From Areca catechu (taxonomy: Eukaryota; Streptophyta; Magnoliopsida; Arecales; Arecaceae): a stretch of 64,000 nucleotides of DNA. This document shows positions 55,321 through 64,000 of this stretch, piece by piece. A program made the translations under genes and the position numbers. The stretch lies in the NCBI GenBank assembly GCA_021397845.1, contig CM038043.1, positions 130,910,013 to 130,974,012 of the forward strand, read 5' to 3'. The notes beneath the pieces were generated by a model. That model did not search any database and was not told the origin of the DNA. It saw only the letters and a list, made by a program, of their open reading frames with translations. Within the stretch, counting starts at the first letter, position 1; every line of letters begins with the position of its first letter.

Positions 55321-56879
55321 CTTAGTCGATATGCCTTTCTTTTAATCTCTGTTAGCACTGAAGTCATTGGATTCAACCGATTGAAAGGAAAATATGAGAC
55401 ATGTCTAGACTTCAGTGAAATATTCCAATCCCTTAACCAAGGACCATCTAGTACCCATAGCGAATACACCCTCCAAGATGGTTACCTCTTTAGAAACAAT
55501 AGACTATGTATTCCCAGGACTTCACTTAGAGAATTCTTAATTTGGGAAACCCATGCAAGAGGTCTCGCTGGTCACTTTGGCAAAAATAAGACTATCTTAG
55601 CTGTAGAGTACCAGTTCTTTTGGCCTAGTTTAAAAAGGGATGTTGCTCACATAGTGTCCAGATGTCGAACTTGTGCTGTTGCAAAGCAGTTATATACCCC
55701 TTTACCTGTACCAGATCGCCTATGGCAGAACCTTAGCATGGACTTTGTGTTAGGCCTACCTAAGACCCTGAGGAAACATGACTCCATCTGTGAAGTGGTT
55801 GATAGGTTCTCAAAAATGGCCCATTTCATACCTTGCTCTCAAACATTTGATGCATCCAAAGTAGCCTGACTTTTCCTTGATCATGTGGTTATGTTACATG
55901 GCCTTCCTAAGACCATAGTGTCTGATAGGGATGTTCATTTTATCAGTTATTTTTGGAAGACCCTTCGGCACTTATTAGGAACCAAACTCAAGTTTTTCAC
56001 AGTCTACCACCCTTAGACTGATAGCCAAATCGAGATAGTAAACTGAAGCTTAGGAAATCTACTTAGATGCCTCATAGGTGAGAATACCGGGAATTGGGAC
56101 CTTCTTCTGCCCAGAGCCGAGTTTGCTTATAACAGTTCTGTTAATAGGTCCATAGGAAAAAGCCCATTTAAGGTTGTTCATGGTTACAAACCCAACAAAC
56201 CTCTTGATCTGATCCCCTTGCCCTTGCATTCACGAGTTTCTAAGTCTGTTGAGTCACTTGCATAGCATGTTAGGGATTTGCATAAGAAAGTTAGTCAAAA
56301 GATAAACATAAGTAATGAACTCTATAAAAACTTGGGTAATTCTTGAAAAAGAGCTAAAGAGTTTTCTACAGGGGATTACGTAATGATCAGGCTTAGGCCT
56401 GAGTGGTTCCCTCCAGGGACCATAACCATAAAGAAACTACATGCTCATAGAGCTGGACCTTTTAGAATAATAAAGAGAGTTGGATCCAATGCCTATGTGC
56501 TCGAGTTGCCACCCGAGTTAGGTATTAGTTTAACCTTTAATATTTCAGACCTTATGGAGTACAGCGAGCCAACAGTGATACCTAGCGAGCCCTTTGGACC
56601 TATCCCTTCCCTTGAGAGTGAACCTACCCTAGAGTGTCCAACTACAAATTAGCCTATAAGAGAGGAAAGGATTGAGCGCATCCTGGAAGATCAAGCCATC
56701 AGTATCTGGAACAAAGGCTATCAGCAGTATTTGATCCGATGGCAAGGTCAGCCAAAATACGATGACTCGTGGATCACCCGAAAGGATCTACAGCACCTCA
56801 GCCCAGACATTCTTGAGTAATATAAGAGCTGAGATGACCCATACTCGACAAGGTCGAGTTCCTCCCACCCCAGAAAAAT
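55321..56879 (+). pseudogene. pol: Element B integrase and chromodomain
   Basis: HHCC zinc site intact (HARGLAGHFGKNKTIL...CRTCAVAKQ), catalytic Asp in SMDFVLGLP, then TGA at 55867-55869. Beyond it, the second Asp block (VSDRDVHF) survives, but the region of the catalytic Glu contains stops (around 56015-56045). 56383-56652 encodes the GPF-type C-terminus (RAGPFRIIKRVGSNAYVLEL). The chromodomain follows (IERILEDQAISIWNKGYQQY, LIRWQGQPKYDDSWI) with TAA at about 56818. The last frame runs into the 3' LTR, as in C. Confidence 0.88.
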
Positions 56880-58299
56880 TGGTGGGGGAACCAGGATCCG
56901 ATAAAGATTACTGAGCCTAATTTGGTTTACTGATTAGTTTCAGTCCTCTAATAATGTGTCACTTATTTTAAGTGAGCCAAGTTTTATTTTAAGTATCCTA
57001 TTGAGTCCTGTAATAAGTTGAGGCAGGAAATCCAACTGAGTTGTCTCAACCTCATAAGTCTAGATGAGTCCTATAAGTCTGTGTTAGTCCAGTTTTATAC
57101 AAGAGGCGGATCACCAGCCAAAACATTCACCAGGCCCTCCCAGGTCAAAGTAGAGTCCAAGCCCATGGTGCCTCCACACTTGAAGATACCTGGCACCCCA
57201 AGAAATATGCTTTCTTCCAGGCCCCAGCCCAAAAGCCCATCAGGAAATGGCACCCAGGGTTTTCCCTAGCCCATGAGCCAAGCCCACTTGGAGGCCACCC
57301 AAGCTCACTTGAAGGATGCCCCACTTGCTACCCAAGCCCACAAAAAGGCACCTCAAAGTCCAAGCCCAATCCAAGGAGGTGTCCTAGCCCATGAGAGGTT
57401 CTTTGACCAAGTCCAAGAAGGAGAGAGAAGTCCACATCCTACTAGGAATCAAGTTTTAATTCTATTCAAACTATGTACTCTTAGTCCTAAGTAACTTTGT
57501 AATCTAAGTTTGATTGGGAGACTAGGGACCTGGGTGAGCCTATAATTGCCCACCCCCTTCCCCTCTTGTAATCATCTCTTATTCATGAAATAAAACTCTG
57601 GTAAATTTTCTTGTGATAAGTTGTGTTGCTCTTTGGAAGTGTGTGTGTGAGATTTGAGTGCCCTAATCCCTCAAACCCTAGCCGCCCAAAGCATCCACCC
57701 TCCAAGCCCCAACATGCCCAAGTGCAAGAGCCCTAGGCGACCATACCAGCCAAGCATCTTCTTCCACTCCAAACCACCATTATCAGCAACTCCGCTCCCA
57801 TCTTCCTTCAAAACCCTAATTTCATTTTGTCTTCTTGTTTTCTTTCTGACTGACCCCTTGACGTGTGCAGAATCCCCGTGGTATTCACCTCCAAAGAAGA
57901 GGCCTTCTTTGCCTCCTGGACCAACCAAAGAAAAGCTGGCTGATCCATGGAATGACAAATTGATCATCCAGGCGATGATCTGGAGTCCAGAGTGACCCCG
58001 TCTTCGACAGGATCTTCCATCATTATTTGGTATAATCCTTCCCCCTCCTGATTTCTGATTTCATTGAAGGTAAGCTATCCTAACCAGGGGTTTCTCAACC
58101 CTCGAGGTCCTTCTTTTATTATTCTGCATGAGTTCATATGCGGGTACTTTGGTTCTTTCATTGCTAGTTTTCCTGCTAGTCTTATCTATTTTTTGGGACT
58201 TTAGCCACCAATTTAATTCTTAAAAAAAAATAATAATACAAAAAAATTAATTACTATTATTTCCTGCATTCATATCAATCCTAGAGTTATCTCATTTCA
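56880..58299 (+). repeat. 3' LTR of element B
   Basis: It starts TGGTGGGGGAACCAGGATC and ends GTTATCTCATTTCA, followed by GATGA and element A protease. Small frames here (57018-57995) also occur in the 5' LTR and are not genes. Confidence 0.93.
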
Positions 58300-58304
58300 G
58301 ATGA

Positions 58305-58740
58305 TGTACTCCCCTGCATGGGAGAAGGGTCGGCTAGGGAGGATAACCCGAATAATGATGTTGTCATCATTGAAATGATGATAGCGAAGCATCCTGTAAA
58401 AAGAATCATGGTTGATAGTAGAAGCTCCATGGATATCCTTTTTTATGATGCGTTCGCAAGGATGAACTTATCTGCTAACCAAATAAAGCCGGTATTCATG
58501 CCCCTAGTAGGCTTTACTGGAGATTCAGTTGGGATGGAAGGAGAGATTACACTCCCAATAACTATCAGGATCCCGCCTTGGCAAAGTACGGTGCTGACAA
58601 CATTCATCGTTATGAGGCTCCCCTCACCTTACAATGCTATCTTAGGGCATCCCAGACTCAACCTGCTCGACGCTACCATCTCCATAAGGCATCTCCTCTT
58701 TCAGCTCCCGACTCCATGGGGGATTGGAAAGATGAGATGA
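58305..58740 (+). pseudogene. pol: Element A protease
   Basis: From the GATGA site, DVVIIEMMIAKHPVKRIMVD leads to VDSRSSMDILFYDAFARM, the Tat protease active site, with Ser-Arg where Gly-Gly or Ser-Gly is usual. FTGDSVGMEGEITLPITI and YNAILGHPRLNLLDA complete a retropepsin fold. It is continuous with Gag before 40512 across the element B insertion. Confidence 0.88.
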
Positions 58741-58893
58741 TCATGCCAACCAGTCCTGCACTACCTGCAGGCCCTCCCAATACCTCGAGGGGCCATTCCG
58801 AGCTCCTTGATTCATCAGCTGAATTCGGTGGAACCGGAGCTGAAAGTTGGACTAGTTGAGCCCTTGTTATCTTTCCCCCTAGGGTAGGATCCC
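58741..58893 (+). other. Element A protease-RT linker, degraded
   Basis: Frame disrupted; no recognisable motif. In Tat elements a variable linker lies here. Confidence 0.4.
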
Positions 58894-59861
58894 TTGAGGA
58901 CTGTGCAGGTTGGGGCCTTGCTACCTGAAGGAGAGAGATCCCATCTGCTTGGCTTCTTGCGGGCCAACACAGATGTCTTCGCCTGGACTACCACCAACAT
59001 CTTCGCCTGGATTGCCATCGACATGCCTGGCATCCCTCCGGAAGTGATCACCCACAAGCTAAATATCGACCCCAACCATCGCCCAGTCTGGTAGAAGAAA
59101 AGGGGCTTCGCCCGGGAGCGACAGAAGGTGATCGACGAGGAGGTTGAGAAACTCCTTATGATGGGCTTCATCCGAGAGGTACGATATCCAGGCTGGCTCA
59201 CCAATGTGGTGATGGTCAGCAAAGCCTTTGGGAAGTGGAGAATCTGTGTAGACTACAATGACCTCAATCTAGCCTATCCAAAGGATAGCTTCCCACTCCC
59301 CAAGATAGACTAGCTAGTGGATGCGTCTTCAGGTCACAAGTTCCTCAGCTTCATGGATGCATTTTTTACAATCAAATTTGTATGCATCCAGACCATGAGG
59401 AGCACATAGCCTTCATGACCGACAGAGATACGTACTATTACAAGATGATGTCATTTGGTCTCAAGAATACTGGGGCCACATACCAGCATCTGGTCAGCAA
59501 GATCTTCAAAGACCAAATCGGTCGCAACATGCAAGTTTACGTGAACGATATACTCATCATGAGAGGCCCAGAGTTAGATTACATTACTAACCTAGCAAAG
59601 GCTTTTGATAACCTCTACCTCTATCAGATGAAGTTGAATTCAGCCAAGTGTGCATTCGACATGGCAGCGGGAAAGGTCCCGGGTTTATGGTCACCTAAGG
59701 GGAATAGAGGCCAACCCCTAGAGAAGATCCAGGCGATTACTGACATGAGACACCTTATCTCCAAGAAAGCGATTCAGTGCCTAACAAGATGCATCGCAGC
59801 ATTAAGCCACTTCATCTCGCATTTTGTCGAGCACTGTCAACCATTCTTCAAAGTGTTGTGA
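58894..59861 (+). pseudogene. pol: Element A reverse transcriptase with altered catalytic box
   Basis: 58894-59313 in one frame with one TAG (59092-59094): DMPGIPPEVITHKLNIDP, EEVEKLLMMGFIREVRYPGW and RICVDYNDLNLAYPKDSFPL are Tat RT blocks. A 24-bp imperfect duplication (VFAWTTTN/IFAWIAID) precedes DMPGI. A frameshift at about 59372-59382 leads to MHPDHEEHIAFMTDRDTYYY, SFGLKNTGATYQHLVSKIF and then YVNDILI (residues 53-56 of that frame), where YVDD is expected. Loss of a catalytic Asp indicates an inactive enzyme. Confidence 0.9.
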
Positions 59862-59864
59862 AAG

Positions 59865-60362
59865 ATGAACGACTTCTCTTGGACTAAGGAGTGCCGAGAG
59901 GTGTTCGAGGGGCTAAAGAAGCTCCTCACCTCTCCACCGCTGCTATCCAGGCCTGAGCATGGGGAAGAGCTCTACCTGGTGATTTCACCCGAAGTGGTCG
60001 GCTCTGTCCTGGTCCGCACCGATAAGGAGGGCACCCAGTGGCCAGTATACTATGCTAGTAAGCTGCTCCATGATGCAAAAACCAGGTACACATGATCCAA
60101 AAATATTATTTTTGCACTAATAATATTTGCGCAGCACGTCAGGCCCTACTTCCAAGTGCACCCCATCACCGTCCTCACTAATCAGCCCTTGAGGGCTCTT
60201 TTGAGCTGCCCTGATACTTTCGGGCGCCTGGCCAAGTGGGCAGTGAAACTTAATGAGTTCGAAATCACTTATCGCCTGCGACCAACACAGAGGGCCCAGG
60301 TCCTCATAGATTTCCTGGTGGAATGCACCTGGGCAGATGAAGATCCGGAGCCAAAGGACTGA
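59865..60362 (+). pseudogene. pol: Element A first RNase H
   Basis: FSWTKECREVFEGLKKLLTS, LYLVISPEVVGSVLVRTDKE and PVYYASKLLHDAKTRYT, a stop at about 60093, then VRPYFQVHPITVLTNQPLRA, RLAKWAVKLNEFEITYRLRP and AQVLIDFLVE. This is the gypsy RNase H plus the connection typical of Tat. Acidic residues are only partly conserved. Confidence 0.88.
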
Positions 60363-60398
60363 CGGGCCAAATCTAAGCCAGACCAGGCTTCACAAGAG

Positions 60399-60793
60399 AT
60401 GAAATGGGTACTCCACATCGATTATGCATCCAACACTAGAGGGAGTGGAGCTAGCCTCATACTCGCCAACTCCAATGGGGTCATCATGGAGTACGCACCG
60501 CGATTCCTCTTCAAGGTGACCTACAACCTAGCAAAATATGGGGCACTCCTCAAGGGTTAAGAATATCCCACGAATTAGCCATCAAAAGGCTAAAGGTCTT
60601 CACTGATTCCTAGCTTGTAGTGGGCCAAGTCTCCGATGAGTATGAAGTGCAGGACCCTATGATGGCGAAGTACCTGGATAAGGTATGTTCGTCCATGACA
60701 AATCTCCAATACTTCAGAATCTCCCACATTCCTCGAGCGGAGAATGCTTGGGCTGACATCCTCTCTAGATTAGCTACTCTGCCAGAGTCGTTG
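60399..60793 (+). pseudogene. Element A second (archaeal-type) RNase H
   Basis: MKWVLHIDYASNTRGSGASL, GVIMEYAPRFLFKVTYNLAK, then stops and a shift near 60560-60613, then VVGQVSDEYEVQDPMMAKYL and SHIPRAENAWADILSRLA. This is the extra archaeal-like RNase H that the Tat lineage carries after the normal one. The Asp of HIDYAS and of NAWAD remain; the Glu of the central motif appears replaced by Lys (LAKYGALL). Confidence 0.85.
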
Positions 60794-62070
60794 CTAGGAC
60801 ATACCTTCATCGAATACCTTAAGATGCCTAGCCATGAGTCCATAGCAGAAGTACAGCAAGTCACCTCTAAAGCCAGCTGGATAGACCCCTATGTCAGGAA
60901 TATCACCACTGAGGCCCTTCCTGAGGATCAGAGGGAAGCCGACCTCCTCAAGAGGAAGGCCACATGCTACGTGATGATGGACGGACAACTATACCGGAGA
61001 TCTTACTCCTACCCCCTACCGAAATGCTTGAAGCCCTCAAAAGCTGCCTACGTGCTTCAAGAAATACATGAAGGCATCTGCGGCAATCACGTGGGGTGCA
61101 GGACCCTATCCTACAAGGTAATCTGGCAAGGATACTTCTGGGAGACTATGGTAGAAGATGCCATTGACTTTGTGAGGAAGTGTGCCTGATGCCAACATCA
61201 CGCCCACATTCAGTGGCAACCAACGACTCTGCTTTCCCAGTTATTAGCCCCATGGCCATTCGCCCAATGGGGAATGGACATCCTAAGTCCCTTTCTTGTC
61301 GCATCTGGTTAACGAAAGTTTTTGATTATGGCCATCGACTACTTTACCAAGTGGGTCGAGGTCGAAGCTCTGGCTCGAATAATAGAGGCGAAGGTCATAT
61401 CCTTCTTCTGGAAGTATGTAATATACCAATTTGGCCTCCTACATTTGATCATCACTGATAATGGGAGGCAGTTCGATAACCAGGCTTTCGAGAAATTTTG
61501 CATCGACCTCGGCATTCGCCACCACTTCACTTCGATAGCTTATCCTCAGACCAATGGGAAGGCCACAATGACCAACCAAACTATCCTGAAAGGGCTCTGC
61601 ACGAGATTAGATGAAGCCAAGGGTCGATGGGTTTATGAATTGCCCAGTGTATTGTGGGCTTACCACATTACACCCCGCATGGTAATAGGCGAGACGCCCT
61701 TCAACCTCGTCTTCGGCATTGAAGCCATGATTCCAGTGGAACTCGACCTACCCATGTTACAAGTAGAGTAGTATAATGAAGCTGAGAATCTGGCCTACCT
61801 CCTCCTCACCTAGATTTGTTGGATGAGATAAGAGACAATGCTCGGCTCCAGATGGTGGCTTACCGACAGCGAGTGGCATGCTACTACAACTCTCGTGTGA
61901 GGCCCAAAGCATTTCTCCCAGGCGACCTCATCCTCGGGCGAGCAGAAGTATCTCAACCAAGAGAGTGTGGAAAACTCTCCTTAAATTGGGAAGGTCCTTA
62001 CAAGGTGGTCGAGGCTCTACCGGGAGGAGCCTACTATCTCGCTGAGCTCGATAGTGCTCGATTCACGTGA
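60794..62070 (+). pseudogene. pol: Element A integrase
   Basis: HHCC zinc site: IHEGICGNHVGCRTLSYKVI, FVRKCA, TGA at 61187-61189, then CQHHA. First catalytic Asp in WGMDILSPF (about 61270, shifted frame). 61322-61771: FTKWVEVEALARI, IITDNGRQFDNQAF (second Asp), and IAYPQTNGKATMTNQTILKG, where the catalytic Glu is Thr. Then RWVYELPSVLWAYHITPRM. 61816-62070 in another frame carries the C-terminus with LNWEGPYKVVEALPGGAYYL (GPY/F motif). TGA ends it at 62068-62070. Confidence 0.9.
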
Positions 62071-62209
62071 ACCCAAAATGCCAACAACTTGAGAATATAC
62101 TACCAGTAATGTAAGGTTCTTCCTCCATAATTAAAGTTCCTTTTTGGTGCAACCTCATTTTTCACTTGTGCAGGAACTCGTCCGTCCGATTCCAAGTCTA
62201 ACGGAATAA
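62071..62209 (+). other. Start of element A 3' untranslated region
   Basis: No coding signal beyond the integrase stop; leads into the 31-bp tandem repeat. Confidence 0.5.
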
Positions 62210-62488
62210 GCCCGAAAACTTATGAAGCTCGGCACTCTAAGCTTGGAAACTTATGAAGCCTGACACTCTAAGCCTGCAAACTTACGAAGCCCGGCTCTCT
62301 AAGCCCGGAAACTTATGAAGCCTGATAATCTAAGCCCAGAAACTTATGAAGCCCGGCACTCTAAGCCTGGAAACTTATGAAGCCCGGTACTCTAAGCTCG
62401 CAAATTTTTGAAGCCCGGCACTCTAAGCCCAGAAACTTACGAAGCTCGGTACTTTAAGCCCAGAAACTTACGAAGCTCGACACTCAAA
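62210..62488 (+). repeat. 31-bp tandem repeat, nine units
   Basis: Units of the form GCCCGGAAACTTATGAAGCC...CTCTAA start at 62210 and every 31 bp to 62458. All nine keep the period; identity is high. Confidence 0.93.
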
Positions 62489-62775
62489 GCCAGCAGTCCC
62501 ACCTCTAAAGTTAGGAGACATCAACAGTCCCACCTCCAAGGTTAGGAAACACCAGCAGTCTTGCCTTCAAGGTCTGGAGACACTCCAGCCACCTTGCTCA
62601 TAGTCCGAAGATTTCGAATGGAAATTTCAAGCAATCCCACCATCTACCGCCTGACTCATAGCTTGGTGAATCAAGCAACCCAGCCACCTTGCTCATAGTT
62701 CGAAGATATCGGATGGGAACTCTAAGCAATTCCACCATCTATCGCCTGACTCACAGCTCGACAAAGTGAGAAGAT
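62489..62775 (+). repeat. Two further tandem repeats in the element A 3' UTR
   Basis: About three copies of a 31-33-bp unit (CAGCAGTCCCACCTC...AGGAGACA, 62491-62584), then a 95-bp unit twice (62586-62680 and 62681-62775) containing CAGCCACCTTGCTCATAG and CACCATCTAYCGCCTGACTC. Confidence 0.88.
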
Positions 62776-63189
62776 CCAGAGGTCTTAAATTCGGGCTTGC
62801 ATGACCTCAAAAATCAAGGAAAAGAGGACGAGGTGCTTTCAAAGACCTTCGTGCCTATCCTAAGGCCTTAAAGTATGCCTAGAGTGGTCAAGGCCTAGAA
62901 AAGGCACATGTACAACCATTGAAAGAAAGATGGTGCAAAACTACACCAAGTTTGTTGGGCAAATCAGCCTATTTCCTCACTACAAAGATAAGACCCCTGT
63001 ACACTTCTAAGAATTCCTTGAAAGTACATCAAAAAAAAGGGAAAAAAAGAAGAGAGAGAGGGGCTAAGTAAGGAGCAGCAATTGAAGAAAAAAGATGTTC
63101 ATTGACAAAATCTCCTTTATAACTTTATGAAGGAACCCTACAGGCCGAGAGACCTCCAAAATCCTAAGTACAAAAAAGGGAAAGAAAAG
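62776..63189 (+). other. Element A 3' UTR, including a long purine tract
   Basis: Non-coding. A purine tract at about 63034-63063 (A-rich then GAGAGAGAGGGG) could be a polypurine primer, but an LTR does not follow directly; the antisense ORF lies downstream. Confidence 0.5.
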
Positions 63190-63864
63190 ATATTCATGCA
63201 TCAGTCGCAGACTCCTTCCCAAATCGGTGAGGGACCACAGCTGGCTAGGTGGCATCTTATGTGGCCCTGGATCCAGCCTCGACTACGGCCTCCACCAGCT
63301 CCAGCTCCGGCTCCACCTCAATGACTGGCATGCTCCATTGCCCAAGGAATAGAAGGAAAGGCTGGATGTTGTCCAACCCCTTCTACCTGAAGAGGCGGAC
63401 AGCCATATCCTTGAAGTCTCTGAACCCCTAGTGGAAGGAGTCCAAAATGGCTTCGACAACCTCATCCTTGAAGGCCTGGGATGCCATGGATTTGGGGTTG
63501 GCCTTGGTAGCTTTTTTCTTGGCCATCTCCATCAGTGACACGGCCGCCATAGCCTTCTCTGCCACCACTACAACCCTGGCTATCTGTTCCTCTAGTTTAG
63601 CCTGGAGGGTATATACTCTCCCTTTCTGGCGGGCTACCTCCACCGCAGAAGCGGCCGCCTCTCCAGCTCGGCGGGAGCTGACCCCCTGACCACCTTCTCT
63701 AGCTCAGTTAGGGCTTGGGCCTGGTGAGCTTGACCACCATATCGATCTCTAGCTCAACTACCATGGCCGGGCACCTAATTTGGTCAGCTGAGATATCCTC
63801 CAGCCCTTGGGAACCTGGTGAGACAGGCCCTGGGCCTCATCCCTCTCCCAAGCAGTGGAGGTGG
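63190..63864 (-). pseudogene. Antisense coiled-coil ORF (aORF) of element A, broken and cut by a new insertion
   Basis: Minus-strand coding with frameshifts. 63428-63643 reads VARQKGRVYTLQAKLEEQIA, a coiled coil, then KSMASQAFKDEVVEAILDSF and a stop, and beyond it GFRDFKDMAVRLF in the same frame. The part further upstream on the minus strand (63650-63780) is also coiled-coil (HQAQALTELEKVV). An ORF opposite to gag-pol between integrase and 3' LTR is a documented feature of many Tat elements. Its function is unknown. The N-terminal end is beyond the LTR inserted at 63865. Confidence 0.65.
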
Positions 63865-64000
63865 TGGTGCGGGCACCAGACTCAGAAGAAGACTTCAGAG
63901 CTCCATTTGGATCTCTGATTGACATTGCCCGAGAAATTAGGGTTTGTAATAAAGGTTGACCTGGTCAACCAGTTTATTTATTTTATTTATTTCTTGAGTC
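63865..64000 (+). repeat. Start of an LTR from a second element of the C family, running off the window
   Basis: TGGTGCGGGCACCAGACTC at 63865 begins a sequence identical, as reverse complement, to the outer 136 bp of the right LTR of element C (53131-53266), and differing at one base from the left LTR. It is in the opposite orientation to C. The preceding GGTGG (63860-63864) may be the target site. Whether this is a full element or a solo LTR cannot be seen. Confidence 0.9.

Larger units (their letters stand above)
40513..58299 (+). mobile_element. Element B: Ty3/gypsy chromovirus inserted in element A, itself split by element C
   Basis: Perfect target duplication GATGA at 40508-40512 and 58300-58304. 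LTRs 40513-41913 (1,401 bp) and 56880-58299 (1,420 bp) differ by roughly 8-10% over the part compared by eye. Primer site TGGTATCAAAGC, leader, gag, protease, RT, RNase H, integrase and a chromodomain. Element C with its CATAG duplication sits inside gag. Without it B would be about 8.9 kb. Frames are broken many times. The chromodomain marks it as a chromovirus; I cannot fix the clade. Confidence 0.93.
29128..63864 (+). mobile_element. Element A: Tat-type Ty3/gypsy retrotransposon split by elements D and B and cut at its 3' end
   Basis: Visible parts in order: LTR-like region (to 29910), primer-site-like sequence, gag (30064-30551 and about 39571-40512), protease, RT, RNase H, a second RNase H, integrase (58305-62070), tandem repeats (62210-62775) and an antisense coiled-coil ORF (63190-63864). 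Gypsy order (RT before integrase), a second archaeal-type RNase H and an antisense ORF after integrase define the Tat lineage. D interrupts gag; B interrupts the gag/protease junction with a perfect GATGA duplication; a C-family LTR begins at 63865. The left border is uncertain and the 3' LTR lies outside the window. Confidence 0.8.

Noticed and set aside
57018..57995. Several small frames in the element B 3' LTR
   Set aside because: Same sequences exist in the 5' LTR (40907-41550) without protein features.

Overview
This window is plant nuclear DNA made almost entirely of nested LTR retrotransposons. I see no intact host gene, tRNA, rRNA or CRISPR array. Ty1/copia elements with Sirevirus-type organisation, Ty3/gypsy chromoviruses and a Tat-type Ty3/gypsy element lie side by side and inside each other. 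This is typical of repeat-rich heterochromatin in a seed plant, perhaps a monocot such as a palm. The species cannot be fixed from the sequence.

Layout. 1-2482 is the 3' end of a Sirevirus-like copia element (tail of its last ORF, 3' UTR with several polypurine tracts, LTR). 2483-4318 is non-coding. 4319-14273 is a complete copia element (called Copia1) with 2.42-kb LTRs, a perfect 5-bp target duplication and a polyprotein frame carrying three in-frame stops. 14543-25657 is a complete Sirevirus-type copia element with gag, pol and a large extra env-like ORF. 25658-28591 is AT-rich DNA with a 71-bp tandem repeat and decayed antisense coding pieces resembling the antisense ORF of Tat elements. 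28592-29910 holds a 104-bp tandem repeat and an LTR-like region. From 29911 to 63864 runs one Tat-type gypsy element (A), split by two insertions: copia element D (30552-about 39570, with a deleted 3' end) and chromovirus B (40513-58299). B is itself split by chromovirus C (44358-53266, inverted). A ends in tandem repeats and an antisense ORF that is cut at 63865 by the LTR of another member of the C family, which runs off the window.

Order of events, read from nesting and LTR divergence: A is oldest; D and B entered A; C entered B very recently (about ten base differences between its 1.63-kb LTRs by eye); the copy at the right edge matches C's right LTR over all 136 visible bases. Every coding region is damaged, but most keep recognisable Gag, protease, integrase, RT, RNase H and chromodomain signatures.

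The most interesting signals are in the untranslated leaders. Copia1 carries four successive stem-loops with the same 19-nt loop but four unrelated, fully paired stems. A separate leader module, a CCAAY/RTTGG hairpin joined to TGTCTARG, occurs in two copia and two gypsy elements, so it crosses the superfamily boundary. I know of no description of either.
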